Below, piece after piece: positions 18,397 through 27,539 of a DNA stretch of 64,000 bases. The translations under genes were made by a program, and so were the position numbers. Position 1 is the first letter of the stretch. Each line of letters opens with the position of its first letter. This DNA comes from Chloroflexi bacterium TSY (GTDB taxonomy: Bacteria > Chloroflexota > Anaerolineae > Caldilineales > Caldilineaceae): NCBI GenBank assembly GCA_019217005.1, contig JAHBNG010000063.1, positions 16,052-80,051 of the forward strand, given 5' to 3'. The notes under the pieces are model-generated. The model was not told the origin of the DNA. It was given only the letters and a program-made list of their open reading frames with translations, and made no database searches.

Positions 18397-19359
18397 ATGA
18401 GCAACCAGATTCTTCAACATAGGGACCCCATTGCTGGGTCCCTTACCGATGATCGTCAGCGCACGGTTTGGGATGAGTTGCGTCGTAAAGCGCCGCTCTA
18501 CCTGTTTCTCATACCCACTATCGCTTTTCTCGCCGTATTTATGTACTATCCAGCATTTACTGCCGTGCGCCTCTCCTTCTACCATTGGGACGGCTTTAGC
18601 CCCCCCCGCTGGATTGGGTTGGACAACTTTGAACGTATCCTGTCCGATAATGTCATGCGGACCAGCATTGTCAACATGCTGATCTTGACGGTGGCCCGCA
18701 TCCTGATCGTCTTGACGACTCCACTATTGGCCGCTGAATTGGTCTTTCATCTCAAGAGTCAGCGTTGGCAATATTGGTATCGAGTGTTGTTCGTGGTCCC
18801 CTTGGTCGTTCCCGAAGTGGTGATATATCTGATTTGGCAATTTATTTTCAACCCAACGGTTGGGTTGGCCAATGTGCTCTTAAATAACCTCGGACTTAGC
18901 CTTCTGACCAATGAATGGCTCGGCAGTCATCGTACAGTTCTCTTAAGCTTGGCGCTGGTCGGTTTTCCCTGGATTGCGGGCATCAATTTTCTAATCTATC
19001 TAGCTGGCCTGCAAAATATCCCCAGGGAAATATTGGATGCCGCAGCAGTTGATGGCGCAACCGGTTTTCGTCGCTTCTGGCTGGTCGAATTGTCGCTGAT
19101 CATGGGGCAAGTCAAGCTGCTTCTGATCTTGAACGTGATCTTTACACTCCAATCATTTGTGCTGATACTGATCATGACGAACGGAGGTCCTGGATATGCC
19201 TCTATGGTGCCAGGTCTGCTGATGTACGAAGCCGCGTTCCAAGACGGCAGGTTTGGCTATGCCTGTGCCATTGGAACGGCACTTTTTGTCGTCATCTTTA
19301 TCCTGACCTATATCAATATGCGCTATATTCAACCGGAAACGGAACACATACCTGCCTAG
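18397..19359 (+). CDS. Sugar ABC permease, MalF/UgpA type
   Basis: This is an inner-membrane permease of 320 residues with about six membrane segments. The first includes LYLFLIPTIAFLAVFMYYPA, and the ATPase-contacting EAA loop is EILDAAAVDGATGFRRFW. I prefer the ATG at 18397 over the upstream non-ATG start. It follows the binding-protein gene by 21 bp and precedes the MalG-type permease by 18 bp. Confidence 0.92.
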   Translation: MSNQILQHRDPIAGSLTDDRQRTVWDELRRKAPLYLFLIPTIAFLAVFMYYPAFTAVRLSFYHWDGFSPPRWIGLDNFERILSDNVMRTSIVNMLILTVARILIVLTTPLLAAELVFHLKSQRWQYWYRVLFVVPLVVPEVVIYLIWQFIFNPTVGLANVLLNNLGLSLLTNEWLGSHRTVLLSLALVGFPWIAGINFLIYLAGLQNIPREILDAAAVDGATGFRRFWLVELSLIMGQVKLLLILNVIFTLQSFVLILIMTNGGPGYASMVPGLLMYEAAFQDGRFGYACAIGTALFVVIFILTYINMRYIQPETEHIPA

Positions 19360-19377
19360 TCATCCAATCAATGTAAG

Positions 19378-20208
19378 ATGAAGTCCAAGACGCTACGCCA
19401 CGATTTCTGGTTCCATATTCTATTGCTGACGCTCGGTCTCATTACGTTCTATCCGCTCGTTTTTACACTTTTTACATCGTTTAAGAACAATACCCAATTC
19501 TACAGCACATTTTGGGGGCCAGCATTCCCGTTACATTGGCTCAACTATGCGGATGCATGGCAACAACTGTCTGATGCCATTTTCAATACTGTGCTGGTTG
19601 GCGTCGTTAGCGCGTTTGGCGTTGTGTTTTTGGCCTCGTTGGCGGCTTATATCTTTGCCCGCCACCGCTTCCCAGGCCACGACCTGTTTTTCTTTGCCAT
19701 TATCGCGCTGCTCATGATCCCTGGGGTGCTGACCCTGATCCCTCTTTTTCTGCAAGTCAAATCGTTGGGGCTACTCAATACCTATTGGGCATTGATCCTA
19801 CCCTATATTGCAGGCGGACAGGCATTTGCGATCTTTGTTCTGCGCAGTTTTATTGCCTCACAGCCGGAGGGGATCTTTGAATCGGCGCGCATCGATGGCG
19901 CCGATGAGTTTAGAATTTACTATCAGATTGCGCTGCCAATGGCGAAGCCAATTCTCGGAACGCTGGCCATTTTGTCGTTGTTAAGCAGTTGGAATGACTA
20001 CATCTGGCCATCGGTCACGCTGCGCAATCCAGAACTTTGGACAATTTCGCTGCGGCTGGTGAGCTTTAGCAGCCAATGGGATAGTCTACAGCAATACGGT
20101 CCTATGTTTGCTGGCTATGTGATCGCCTCGATTCCACTTCTGATTCTTTTCATGTTTACGATGCGCCTATTTATCGAAGGGTTGGCGAGCGGTGCCATTA
20201 AGGCCTGA
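19378..20208 (+). CDS. Sugar ABC permease, MalG/UgpE type
   Basis: This is an inner-membrane permease of 276 residues. It has the typical start (LITFYPLVFTLFTSFKNN), the EAA loop GIFESARIDGADEFRIYYQI and a C-terminal RLFIEGLASGAIKA, a standard ending of the group. It forms the translocation pore with the preceding permease. After it come about 120 bp and then an ISAs1-type IS, so the operon as seen ends here. Confidence 0.93.
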   Translation: MKSKTLRHDFWFHILLLTLGLITFYPLVFTLFTSFKNNTQFYSTFWGPAFPLHWLNYADAWQQLSDAIFNTVLVGVVSAFGVVFLASLAAYIFARHRFPGHDLFFFAIIALLMIPGVLTLIPLFLQVKSLGLLNTYWALILPYIAGGQAFAIFVLRSFIASQPEGIFESARIDGADEFRIYYQIALPMAKPILGTLAILSLLSSWNDYIWPSVTLRNPELWTISLRLVSFSSQWDSLQQYGPMFAGYVIASIPLLILFMFTMRLFIEGLASGAIKA

Positions 20209-20329
20209 CCATTGCACGTATGGGTAATCAAATAGGTTCGATCCAGCGTCGTTAATCAAACTGAGAGCTTGGGACTTCTGATTTTAATGTTAGCATTCAT
20301 CTTGTCGGGTAAGTAAAGAAAGTGGTCTT

Positions 20330-21577
20330 TAGGGCAATCGCGTACCTTAAAAAAATAAGCCAGAAAGGACTGTCAAGAGATAGTGGTGGTCCCAGCCAGC
20401 GGTAAGGCGCTTGTTTTTGATGCCAACGTTGAGAGAAGTCTCCTTCTTGAGCAGATTGAGAGCAATATGACGAAGGGCAGCGAAATTCTGAGCTGAGTGG
20501 CCTTTGCGCAAACGGGATTCATCCTCTCGGAAGGCAATATCGAGGGTCCAGTGTAGGCGATTTTCGACATGCCAATGAGTGCGAGAGGCATTGAGTAAAG
20601 AGCGAGCATCGGACTCGGAACTCGAGAGGTAATAGCGCCTGTCGGGATTGTCTTTTTGCTGAGAATCACCACAAATCAAGGTGCGTTGGGCTTGAACCAT
20701 CATGACGGTAGAGAGTTCAGGCCATTGCTCAGAATTGCGCAGATTCTGGATGATGTCGGGGGCAGAAATGGTCCAGGCTTCTCGGGTTTCAAGCCGACCG
20801 TGTCCCTTATCGGTCGTTTTGGCATAATCGTGGTCAAAGGCAGTAAAGTCACTTTCCTCGAGATCCTCAAAGAGCAAGGCGACATCTGCATGTAAGTTTC
20901 CTTGATTGCCCTTGAGAGAGAGATAATCAGCCTCATTGTCAATGATGAGCTGTGCAATTTCAGTCTGAGCACCCATAGCATCGATGGTCACGAGTGCCCC
21001 TTTGATCTCCAACAAGCGCAGTAACTCTGGAATAGCTGTGATTTCATTCGACTTTTCATCCACTTTCCACTGACCAAGGACTACTTTGTTCAGAGAAGCC
21101 CAAGCACTCACCATGTATATGGCTCCTTTGCCCACTATTTTATCATGGGAACGTCTCAACTGCTTGCCGTCTATTGCCACCACTTCTCCATTCGTTACCT
21201 GGCAGACTGCGCTCATCCATTTGCTGAAACATTCGGCAAAGACCTCTCCATCTAAATCCAAATACGCGCCAGAATGTATCGTGCGATGGGATTCCATTTG
21301 GCAACTCCAGTATGCTTTCTAGCCACTCCTTTTTGGCTTTGCCGAATTTTTCGACCCCTTCCCAATCGTCTGCTCCGCATATGACTGCACAGATTGCTAT
21401 CACGATTATATCGATTAGATTGTGGCGTCGATTTATCGGGCTTCTTGGCTCTTCTATGCTTCCAAAGTGCTTTTCTATGCTTGCTATTTCGGGCTTTTCC
21501 ATTTTGGTTTCTCCTTTTTGGGTTCCAAAATAGATTATCCCTTCTTTTCTTTCTTGTACAAGTACGCGATTGCCCTA
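20330..21577 (-). mobile_element. ISAs1-family insertion sequence, 1248 bp
   Basis: The ends are inverted repeats TAGGGCAATCGCGTAC (left, 20330) and its complement GTACGCGATTGCCCTA (right, to 21577). It is flanked by the 10-bp duplication AAGTGGTCTT (20320-20329 and 21578-21587). Size, end sequence and transposase all fit ISAs1-type elements. It sits between the MalFG operon and the nucleotidyltransferase gene and breaks no visible gene. Confidence 0.93.
20347..21502 (-). pseudogene. ISAs1-family transposase, frameshifted
   Basis: The N-terminal frame (from 21502) reads LIDIIVIAICAVICGADDW and SHDTFWRVF, which are the ISAs1-type hallmarks. The remaining homology is in another frame (DGEVFAECFSKWM, then EVVAIDGKQLRRS with the first catalytic Asp, and VTIDAMGAQ with the second). 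It ends with the HWHVENRLHWTLDIAFRED block containing the catalytic Glu. The shift lies near 21255-21262. Removing one base would give about 384 residues, the usual size. Confidence 0.9.
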
Positions 21578-21587
21578 AAGTGGTCTT

Positions 21588-21614
21588 GAAACTGGGTGTC
21601 AATGGCCCAGTTTC
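21588..21614. terminator. Perfect hairpin beside the IS, possible terminator
   Basis: GAAACTGGG (21588-21596) and CCCAGTTTC (21606-21614) form a perfect 9-bp stem with a 9-nt loop. Before the IS inserted, this hairpin would have been about 120 bp after the MalG-type gene, a reasonable terminator position. The T-rich tail is weak (TCTCTGTT). Confidence 0.4.
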
Positions 21615-21766
21615 TCTGTTATAATAATAGGATGAACGATAAAATAGGTGTCCTACCATTGGGGATAAAAAAAGCTTTCAGCTAATCAGCCATCAGCTTT
21701 CAGCCAGAATCTGACCGTGTCTCTTTGCTGATTTTATACTTTCCTATACCACTAAAATAACTCATA

Positions 21767-22069
21767 ATGACAACAGAGCAAGTTACTGATATTTTGCGGC
21801 AGCAGCTACCATATTTGTCATCAGAGTATGGGGTGACGCGTCTTGGCATCTTCGGCTCATACGCCAAGGGTACACAACACGAACGCAGCGATATTGACCT
21901 CGTTGCTGAATTTGAGACACCGCTTGGCTTAAAATTTATTGAGTTAACTGACTATCTTGAACAGCTTTTACAAGCCCCTGTTGATGTGTTGACGTTGGCT
22001 GGGATTCAAGCCATTCGCAATCCAAAAGTCGCTGAAAACATTCGGGAATCAATTGTCTATGTATTCTAG
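21767..22069 (+). CDS. Minimal nucleotidyltransferase (MNT), orphan
   Basis: This protein of 100 residues has the nucleotidyltransferase motif GIFGSYAKG followed by SDIDLVAEF, giving the GS...DxD catalytic arrangement. Such small proteins usually pair with a HEPN toxin, which they modify and inactivate. No HEPN gene is adjacent here; the next gene is a sugar permease 34 bp downstream. It is therefore an orphan, either a remnant of a lost HEPN/MNT pair or an antitoxin acting on a partner elsewhere. Confidence 0.85.
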   Translation: MTTEQVTDILRQQLPYLSSEYGVTRLGIFGSYAKGTQHERSDIDLVAEFETPLGLKFIELTDYLEQLLQAPVDVLTLAGIQAIRNPKVAENIRESIVYVF

Positions 22070-22103
22070 TATCGCTGGATGATTCGGAGGATCAAATAGA
22101 GAA

Positions 22104-23057
22104 ATGGTAGACGCAGCCTCCACGGCAACTGTTGTTGGCAAACGACATAAATCCAAGCTGCTCAGAGACCTTCCCCGGCTTTGGCCTCTCTATGTAATGG
22201 TGATCCCCGCGCTGATTCACCTGGCCCTTCTAAGCTATTATCCCATGTACGGGATCACTATCGCCTTCCAGGAGTATAAGCCCGCGCTGGGCTTTGCCAA
22301 ATCCCAATGGGTGGGGCTGAAGCAGTTCCGCTTGATGCTGGAGAACCCCACGTTCTGGCAGATCTTTCGCAATACCCTCGTCATCGCCATCTCCAAGATT
22401 GTCACGCTGCAATTCTTTGCCGTGATTCTGGCGCTCATGCTCAATGAGGTGCGGCACCGCTTCTTTAAGCGCACCATTCAGAGCCTGGTCTATCTACCCT
22501 ACTTTCTCTCGTGGATTGTGTTGGGCGGCATCATGCTGGAGATGCTCAGCGCCGGCGGCGTGGTCAACCAGCTATTGCTCCGAATGGGCATGGAAGAGCC
22601 CATCATCTTTCTGGGCAACAACCGCACCTTTGTGCCGACGCTCATCGTGAGCCACCTCTGGCAGCAGGTCGGTTGGGCAACCATCCTCTATCTGGCCGCG
22701 CTGACCAGCATCGATCCCCAGCAGATCGAGGCCGCCGCCATCGACGGTGCGGGTCGCTTCCAGCGTATCCGCTACGTCATTTTGCCCGGTATCTTGCCGA
22801 CCGCTTTTCTTGTGTTTTGTCTGGACCTTGGTATGCTGCTCAATGCTGCGGGCTTCGATCAAGTCCTGAACCTTTACAACCCGGCCGTCTACGCCACGGG
22901 AGACATTCTTGACACCTTCATCTACCGTGAGGGACTCCTCGGCGCTCGGTTTAGCCTGGCGACGGCTGTGGGTCTGGTCCGCTCGCTAATTGGCCTGCTC
23001 TTGATCGTCATCAGCTTCCGCCTGATTTCAAGATTCACTGATTATCAAGTCTATTAG
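22104..23057 (+). CDS. Sugar ABC permease, LplB type
   Basis: This inner-membrane permease of 317 residues has the LplB/YtcP-partner start (LWPLYVMVIPALIHLALLSY, then YYPMYGITIAFQEYKP) and the EAA loop QIEAAAIDGAGRFQRI. LplB-type permeases work with large family 1 binding proteins such as that at 14795. No ATPase is encoded nearby. The next gene is its LplC partner. Confidence 0.93.
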   Translation: MVDAASTATVVGKRHKSKLLRDLPRLWPLYVMVIPALIHLALLSYYPMYGITIAFQEYKPALGFAKSQWVGLKQFRLMLENPTFWQIFRNTLVIAISKIVTLQFFAVILALMLNEVRHRFFKRTIQSLVYLPYFLSWIVLGGIMLEMLSAGGVVNQLLLRMGMEEPIIFLGNNRTFVPTLIVSHLWQQVGWATILYLAALTSIDPQQIEAAAIDGAGRFQRIRYVILPGILPTAFLVFCLDLGMLLNAAGFDQVLNLYNPAVYATGDILDTFIYREGLLGARFSLATAVGLVRSLIGLLLIVISFRLISRFTDYQVY

Positions 23058-23067
23058 CACAGTTAGT

Positions 23068-23140
23068 TAATGGTTGATAGTGGATAGTTGATTGTCATAC
23101 ACCATCCACCGTCCACTATCAACCATCCACCTATCCACTA
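23068..23140. repeat. Palindromic repeat between two permease genes
   Basis: TGGTTGATAGTGGATAG on the left is matched by CCACTATCAACCATCCAC on the right, with further partial copies between. It is the same family as 5863-5936. It fills the gap between the LplB- and LplC-type genes and could form a hairpin in their shared transcript. Apparent coding through it (a longer start for the next gene) is an artefact of the repeat. Confidence 0.75.
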
Positions 23141-23145
23141 TTCAT

Positions 23146-24027
23146 ATGATCGAAAACAAAGGTTTTAGGGCCAGAGCTGTCGACATTACAAACTATACGT
23201 TGCTGATTCTTCTGGCCCTTTCCTGCATCCTACCCCTGATTCATCTATTGGCCTTGTCTCTGAGTGACAGGGCCGCAGCCACAGGCGGTCTGGTGACGAT
23301 TTGGCCTGTTCGCCCGACCATTATCACCTACGAGAAGGTGATGGAAGCGGGTGCCTTTATCAGTGCATTTTGGGTCTCGGTCCTGCGTACGGTCTTTGGG
23401 ACCGCGTTGCAGATGGTGTTGGTGGTTCTCATCTCGTTTCCACTGTCGAAGAGCAGACACGAAATGCCCGGTCGCAACATCATTATGGGGATTGTCCTCT
23501 TTGCCTATCTCTTTAATGGCGGACTCATCCCTTGGTTCCTAGTCATTCGCCAGCTGGGCATGCTCAATACCTTGTGGGCCTTGATCATTCCCCAAGCTTT
23601 GCCCCTGTGGAATGTGATCCTGATGATGAACTTTTTCCGCAATGTGCCCAAAGAGCTGGAGGAGGCGGCAATTATCGATGGTGCTTCCTATTGGCAGGTG
23701 CTCTGGTCGATCTACCTGCCCATCTCCATTCCCGCGCTGGCCACACTGACGCTCTTTGGCGCTGTGGGCCACTGGAATGCCTGGTTCGACGGCATGATTC
23801 TCATTGCGGACCGCGACCTGATTCCGCTGCAGACCTTCTTACGGACCGTTGTCATCAACCTGGATATGAACGAGTTTATGCGCAACCCCGAAGACTTTGG
23901 CCTCTACTCGGACCGTTCCCTGCGTGCGGCGCAAACGCTCGTCGTGGTCCTTCCGATCCTGGTTGTCTATCCCTTTTTGCAGCGCTACTTTATCCACGGC
24001 ATCACCATTGGCGCGGTGAAGGGCTAG
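23146..24027 (+). CDS. Sugar ABC permease, LplC type
   Basis: This inner-membrane permease of 293 residues starts at the ATG at 23146 (MIENKGFRARAVDITNYTLL). It carries GGLIPWFLVIRQLGMLNTLW, the EAA loop KELEEAAIIDGASYWQVLW, and a C-terminus FIHGITIGAVKG typical of the LplC group. It pairs with the preceding permease. Only 8 bp separate its stop from the start of the chaperonin-like gene, so those genes are almost certainly co-transcribed. Confidence 0.93.
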   Translation: MIENKGFRARAVDITNYTLLILLALSCILPLIHLLALSLSDRAAATGGLVTIWPVRPTIITYEKVMEAGAFISAFWVSVLRTVFGTALQMVLVVLISFPLSKSRHEMPGRNIIMGIVLFAYLFNGGLIPWFLVIRQLGMLNTLWALIIPQALPLWNVILMMNFFRNVPKELEEAAIIDGASYWQVLWSIYLPISIPALATLTLFGAVGHWNAWFDGMILIADRDLIPLQTFLRTVVINLDMNEFMRNPEDFGLYSDRSLRAAQTLVVVLPILVVYPFLQRYFIHGITIGAVKG

Positions 24028-24035
24028 GGATTCTC

Positions 24036-25651
24036 ATGCCTGTACCGGATATCCTGGTCGGAACCGAGTGCCGTACCCAGATGTTGCACGGCTTCGAGTC
24101 CATGGCGCGCGTCCTGGCAGTCACATTGGGACCGCTGGGTGGCACAGTCATCAACCAGCGTGTCAACTCGACGGAACCGGAGCTGCTCGCGGATGGTGCG
24201 ACCATTCTCCGCCGCATCACAGAGCTACCGGACCGGGTGGAAACCGTGGGCGCGATGCTAATGCGCCATATTGTGTGGCACATGCGCAAAGAGTATGGAG
24301 ACGGCAGCGCCACTGCAGCTGTCCTTGCACGCTCTATCGGCCGTGATCTGCACCGTCTGATTGTAGCGGGTGCCGACCCCATAAGCCTACAACGTGGGGT
24401 TGAGAAAGGTGTTCAGGCGGCATCGAGTGCGCTGACCGATCTGGCCCTTCCTCTAGAAAAGGCAGACCATATCTCAGGTCTGGCGAATGCCGCCGTCCAT
24501 GAGCCAGAGATCTCAAAGTTGTTAGGGGAGATATATGAGGTGTTGGGACCGTACGGCAATGTCATTCTGCAACCCGGCTATGGCGTGGGTCACGATACAG
24601 CTTTCCGCACGGGGTCCCGCTTCCCAGGAGAGTATCTTTCGCGTCACTTGCTCAGCGACACCTTGCGCCATATCGCGGCCCTCAGTGAACCCTATGTGCT
24701 CGTGGCCGATATTCATTTCAACACGGCCGAAGATGTCGCACCTGTCTTAGAGCTCGTAGCTCAGGCCGAGGGGAAGCACCTCTTTATCATCTGCAAAAAT
24801 ATGTGGAGAAGGCCATTGATACCCTGGTCATCAACAATCGCCGGGGCCAGCTCACCGCGTATGCCGCCACCATCAAGCCCATTGAAGACCTGCGCCGCGA
24901 CATGATGCGGGATATTGCACTGCTCACGGGTGCGACCTTTATCACCGATGCCGCGGGGATGAGTACACGGGACTTAACCATCGACGACCTGGGCTATGCC
25001 GACCGCATCGTCGCCACCGACGATTACGTGATGATTGTTGGTGGGCGTGGGGAAGAGCGGCTGGTACAAGAGCGCTGCGAAACGCTGCATCGCCAAATGT
25101 TGCGCAGTCAGCTCCATCAAGTCACAAAGCGTGAAGAGAAGGAGCGTCTCTGGGAACGCATTGGTCGTCTTCAGGGAGGCATAGGCGAGCTATACGTCGG
25201 TGCCTATACCGAACACGAGCGGACGGCGTTGCTGGAAAAGGCAGCCCACGCTGTGAAAGTTGTGCAGACAGGCATGGAAGGTGGCATCGTGCCCGGCGGT
25301 GGAGCGGCCTATCTGGCGGCCATCCCGGCCGTGGAGGCGGTAGAAGCGCAGGGCGATGAGGCGATGGGGGTCCAGGTGGTGGCCCGCGCTCTGGAGGAGC
25401 CGTTGCGCGTCATCGCCGAAAACGTTCATGCGTCGGCATCGCTGGTCGTTGCTGAGTGTCGGGAGAAGGGCAGTGGCTATGGGTTTGACGTCCACCAACG
25501 CCGCGTGGCGAACATTTGTGAAGAGCAAATCTTTGATTCGACGATCATTATCCAGGAGGCGCTGAATCGCGCGGCCAGTGGAGCGATGATGTTGGCTACT
25601 GCGGAAACTCTCGTTTTGCGCCGCGAACCGCCGCAAAGCGTGAATCCCTAA
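24036..25651 (+). pseudogene. Divergent GroEL-like chaperonin (Cpn60/TCP-1 family), frameshifted
   Basis: The reading frame matches chaperonin 60 along its length: RVLAVTLGPLGGTVI at the start, the nucleotide loop YGDGSATAAVLARSIGRD (GroEL has GDGTTTATVLA), an apical-domain-like middle (LGPYGNVILQPGYGVGHD) and GGIVPGGGAAYLA near the end. One A appears missing in AAAAA at 24795-24799; adding it gives 538 residues, GroEL length. The region around GroEL Asp398 is not clearly conserved (LLEKAAHAVKVV). There is no GroES gene. Its start 8 bp after an LplC-type permease suggests an operon-specific chaperonin paralogue. It may be intact if the frameshift is a read error. Confidence 0.82.
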
Positions 25652-25785
25652 TTGACCAACTCTCTCAAGAAACAAGGCGTAGCAGCACATCGCCGCAACG
25701 CATTGTTTTTTATGCCTTGAATGGCCGCAGGCGGCGATGGCGCTACTCTTAAGCAACGGCTTTCTTTTCAATCGGTATCAAGAAC

Positions 25786-26589
25786 ATGAAGTGTCATAGT
25801 ACTATCTCATCTTCGTCAATTCAGAATGAGGAGCACACGTCCGTGAAGAACCCTGTACATCTACGTGAAATCGCAATGGAAATCGAGCGGTACTCCCCCG
25901 TCACGAACATGCTCTCAGCATTTCGACTGCTCGCGATCGGGGAGTACCTGGAACTCAAGGCGGGCCAGTCTGTCATCGACTGCGGATGCGGCAGCGGCGA
26001 AGTGCTTTGCCTGTGGGCGAAATACTTCGGCATATCCGGAGTCGGTGTTGACACGGATGCCTCCGCCATAGCCAACGCTAGGGCGCTGGCTGAACGCGAA
26101 GGCGTGACCGACAAGGTACAATTCGTGTGCGGAAACGTGCGAGAGTACGAGATTGGGGGGGCGCGCTTTGATGTCGCGGCCTGCCTAGGGGCGTCAATGT
26201 GCTTCGGAGGGTTTGAAGCGACCGTTCATGAGCTGAAGAGCATGGTCTCGTCGAGGGGAAGTATCGTGATCGCCGAGTCCTTCTTCACCACCCATGATGT
26301 CCCGATCGAGTTGAAGGACTACGAAGGCGATCGCCACACAGAGGCAGATCTCTTTGAAATAGTCAGAGCAGCTGGCTGTGAAGTGGGTTACTACTCTCGA
26401 GCGTCGCGGGATGAATGGGATCGATACATATTCAACAGCCAAATACGCCGAGCCCACATGAAGAAGTTCCTTACGATGCCCAACGGCCCGGAGCGCGAGC
26501 AAATGAGACCGCGACGCTGGCAGGACATGTACCTGCAGTATCGTCAGAAGTGGCAGGAGATGGCGTTAATGACACTCCATCCGGCATGA
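25786..26589 (+). CDS. Class I SAM-dependent methyltransferase
   Basis: This protein of 267 residues transfers a methyl group from S-adenosylmethionine to an unknown acceptor. Motif I is VIDCGCGSGEVLCLWA (around residue 64), the acidic residue after beta 2 is in GVGVDTDASAIANAR, and a motif-II-like stretch is ARFDVAACLGASMCFGG. A GTG at 25843 is an alternative start that would remove a poorly conserved leader. It is preceded by 130 bp of apparently non-coding sequence after the chaperonin-like gene. Confidence 0.88.
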   Translation: MKCHSTISSSSIQNEEHTSVKNPVHLREIAMEIERYSPVTNMLSAFRLLAIGEYLELKAGQSVIDCGCGSGEVLCLWAKYFGISGVGVDTDASAIANARALAEREGVTDKVQFVCGNVREYEIGGARFDVAACLGASMCFGGFEATVHELKSMVSSRGSIVIAESFFTTHDVPIELKDYEGDRHTEADLFEIVRAAGCEVGYYSRASRDEWDRYIFNSQIRRAHMKKFLTMPNGPEREQMRPRRWQDMYLQYRQKWQEMALMTLHPA

Positions 26590-26681
26590 TTACTCAGGAA
26601 TGGAGCTGCGAACAAGCCATTGCACGCGACAGCTTACAGCCGCGCGTAAATGGCGACATAAGGAAAGATCGAGGAGGCATC

Positions 26682-27131
26682 ATGAAGCCGCTAACAATCG
26701 GACAAAATATTATTATTGGATTGGTCACGCTCGCCGTATTTGCAGTCTACTTGGGGCTTTCTGGCTTTTATGCCATATTTGCCTTGGACGGCTATTACGG
26801 TACGATGGCGGGTCTTGATTTCAGCAGTGATGTCGCGTCTAGCCTAGGTGTGTTTGAATTAGGCGTACTTGCGATGCTGTATGCGTCGGTTGGAGGCGTG
26901 TTTATTCTTGCGCTCATCAAACCTGAATTTTGGCCAGATTTTCACAAATACTTCATTGTTTCAAATCTGTTTGCGATTTTTGGCAGACTACTCATTTTGC
27001 TCCAGGGGTATTTTGGCACGGCACAAATAGTCAATATGGCAATCGAAGCATTATTCATCGTATATGGTTATTGGCGACTTCGACAGTTGGCTGCTGCAGA
27101 TGAACCGAGTCTATTTATTCGCGATTCATGA
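26682..27131 (+). CDS. Small integral membrane protein, unknown function
   Basis: From the ATG at 26682, which has a strong GAGGAGG site, the protein has 149 residues and four likely membrane segments (IIIGLVTLAVFAVYLGLSGF; the stretch around VFELGVLAMLYAS; KYFIVSNLFAIFGRLLILL; and a C-terminal one before YGYWRLRQL). I do not recognise a specific family. It begins about 90 bp after the methyltransferase on the same strand. Confidence 0.7.
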   Translation: MKPLTIGQNIIIGLVTLAVFAVYLGLSGFYAIFALDGYYGTMAGLDFSSDVASSLGVFELGVLAMLYASVGGVFILALIKPEFWPDFHKYFIVSNLFAIFGRLLILLQGYFGTAQIVNMAIEALFIVYGYWRLRQLAAADEPSLFIRDS

Positions 27132-27199
27132 TTCTCAAGGTGAATAACGCGTGTGGTACTGTTCCTCATTTGTATCCTTCTTAAACCACCTGTAAAGAA

Positions 27200-27229
27200 T
27201 TGACATTTGTTGCCGCGCCGGCCTATAAT
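27200..27229 (+). promoter_or_regulatory. Consensus sigma-70 promoter of leader copy X
   Basis: TTGACA (27200-27205) and TATAAT (27224-27229) are both perfect consensus hexamers with an 18-bp spacer. Transcription should begin near 27236, giving a leader of about 300 nt ahead of the ATG at 27540. At the aligned place copy Z has TTGACA and CATGAT with a shorter spacer. Confidence 0.65.
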
Positions 27230-27235
27230 ATCATC

Positions 27236-27539
27236 CCTACAAACAAGAGCACCGTGTTGGGGTGCGGAACCACCCCAACACGACTGAACCATCCAAACTG
27301 AGATGACCAGTGAGGATGATCTAGCGACATTGTATCCGCGTTTGACGTTGGATTCAAGAAGCGGTCGTCCTACACCCTACGTTGGGGTGGTATACCACAA
27401 AGTGTGTAAAGACCATTTGACCTCTGCGAGAGCGCAAATTGACACACAATTTGGGATACCACCGTTTAGGTGAGGAAGGCCGCTTTTGTATTCCCCGAAC
27501 TGTCTATTTATCCAACTGCACAATGGAGGTTAGGATACA
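27236..27539 (+). ncRNA. Candidate structured leader RNA
   Basis: The predicted 5' leader has a perfect 12-bp hairpin (CGTGTTGGGGTG at 27253-27264 with CACCCCAACACG at 27271-27282). It also has a long imperfect stem (27386-27463). In copies Y and Z the first hairpin has a different sequence but still mostly pairs, including a G-C to C-G swap, and the segment between the hairpins is strongly conserved. This looks like selection on RNA structure, possibly regulatory for the small ORF. I do not recognise a known riboswitch or intron. With three copies the support is modest. Confidence 0.5.

Noticed and set aside
27236..27539. Group II intron fragment or known riboswitch
   Set aside because: I could not find a domain V hairpin or any riboswitch core I know; it is kept only as an unassigned leader RNA.
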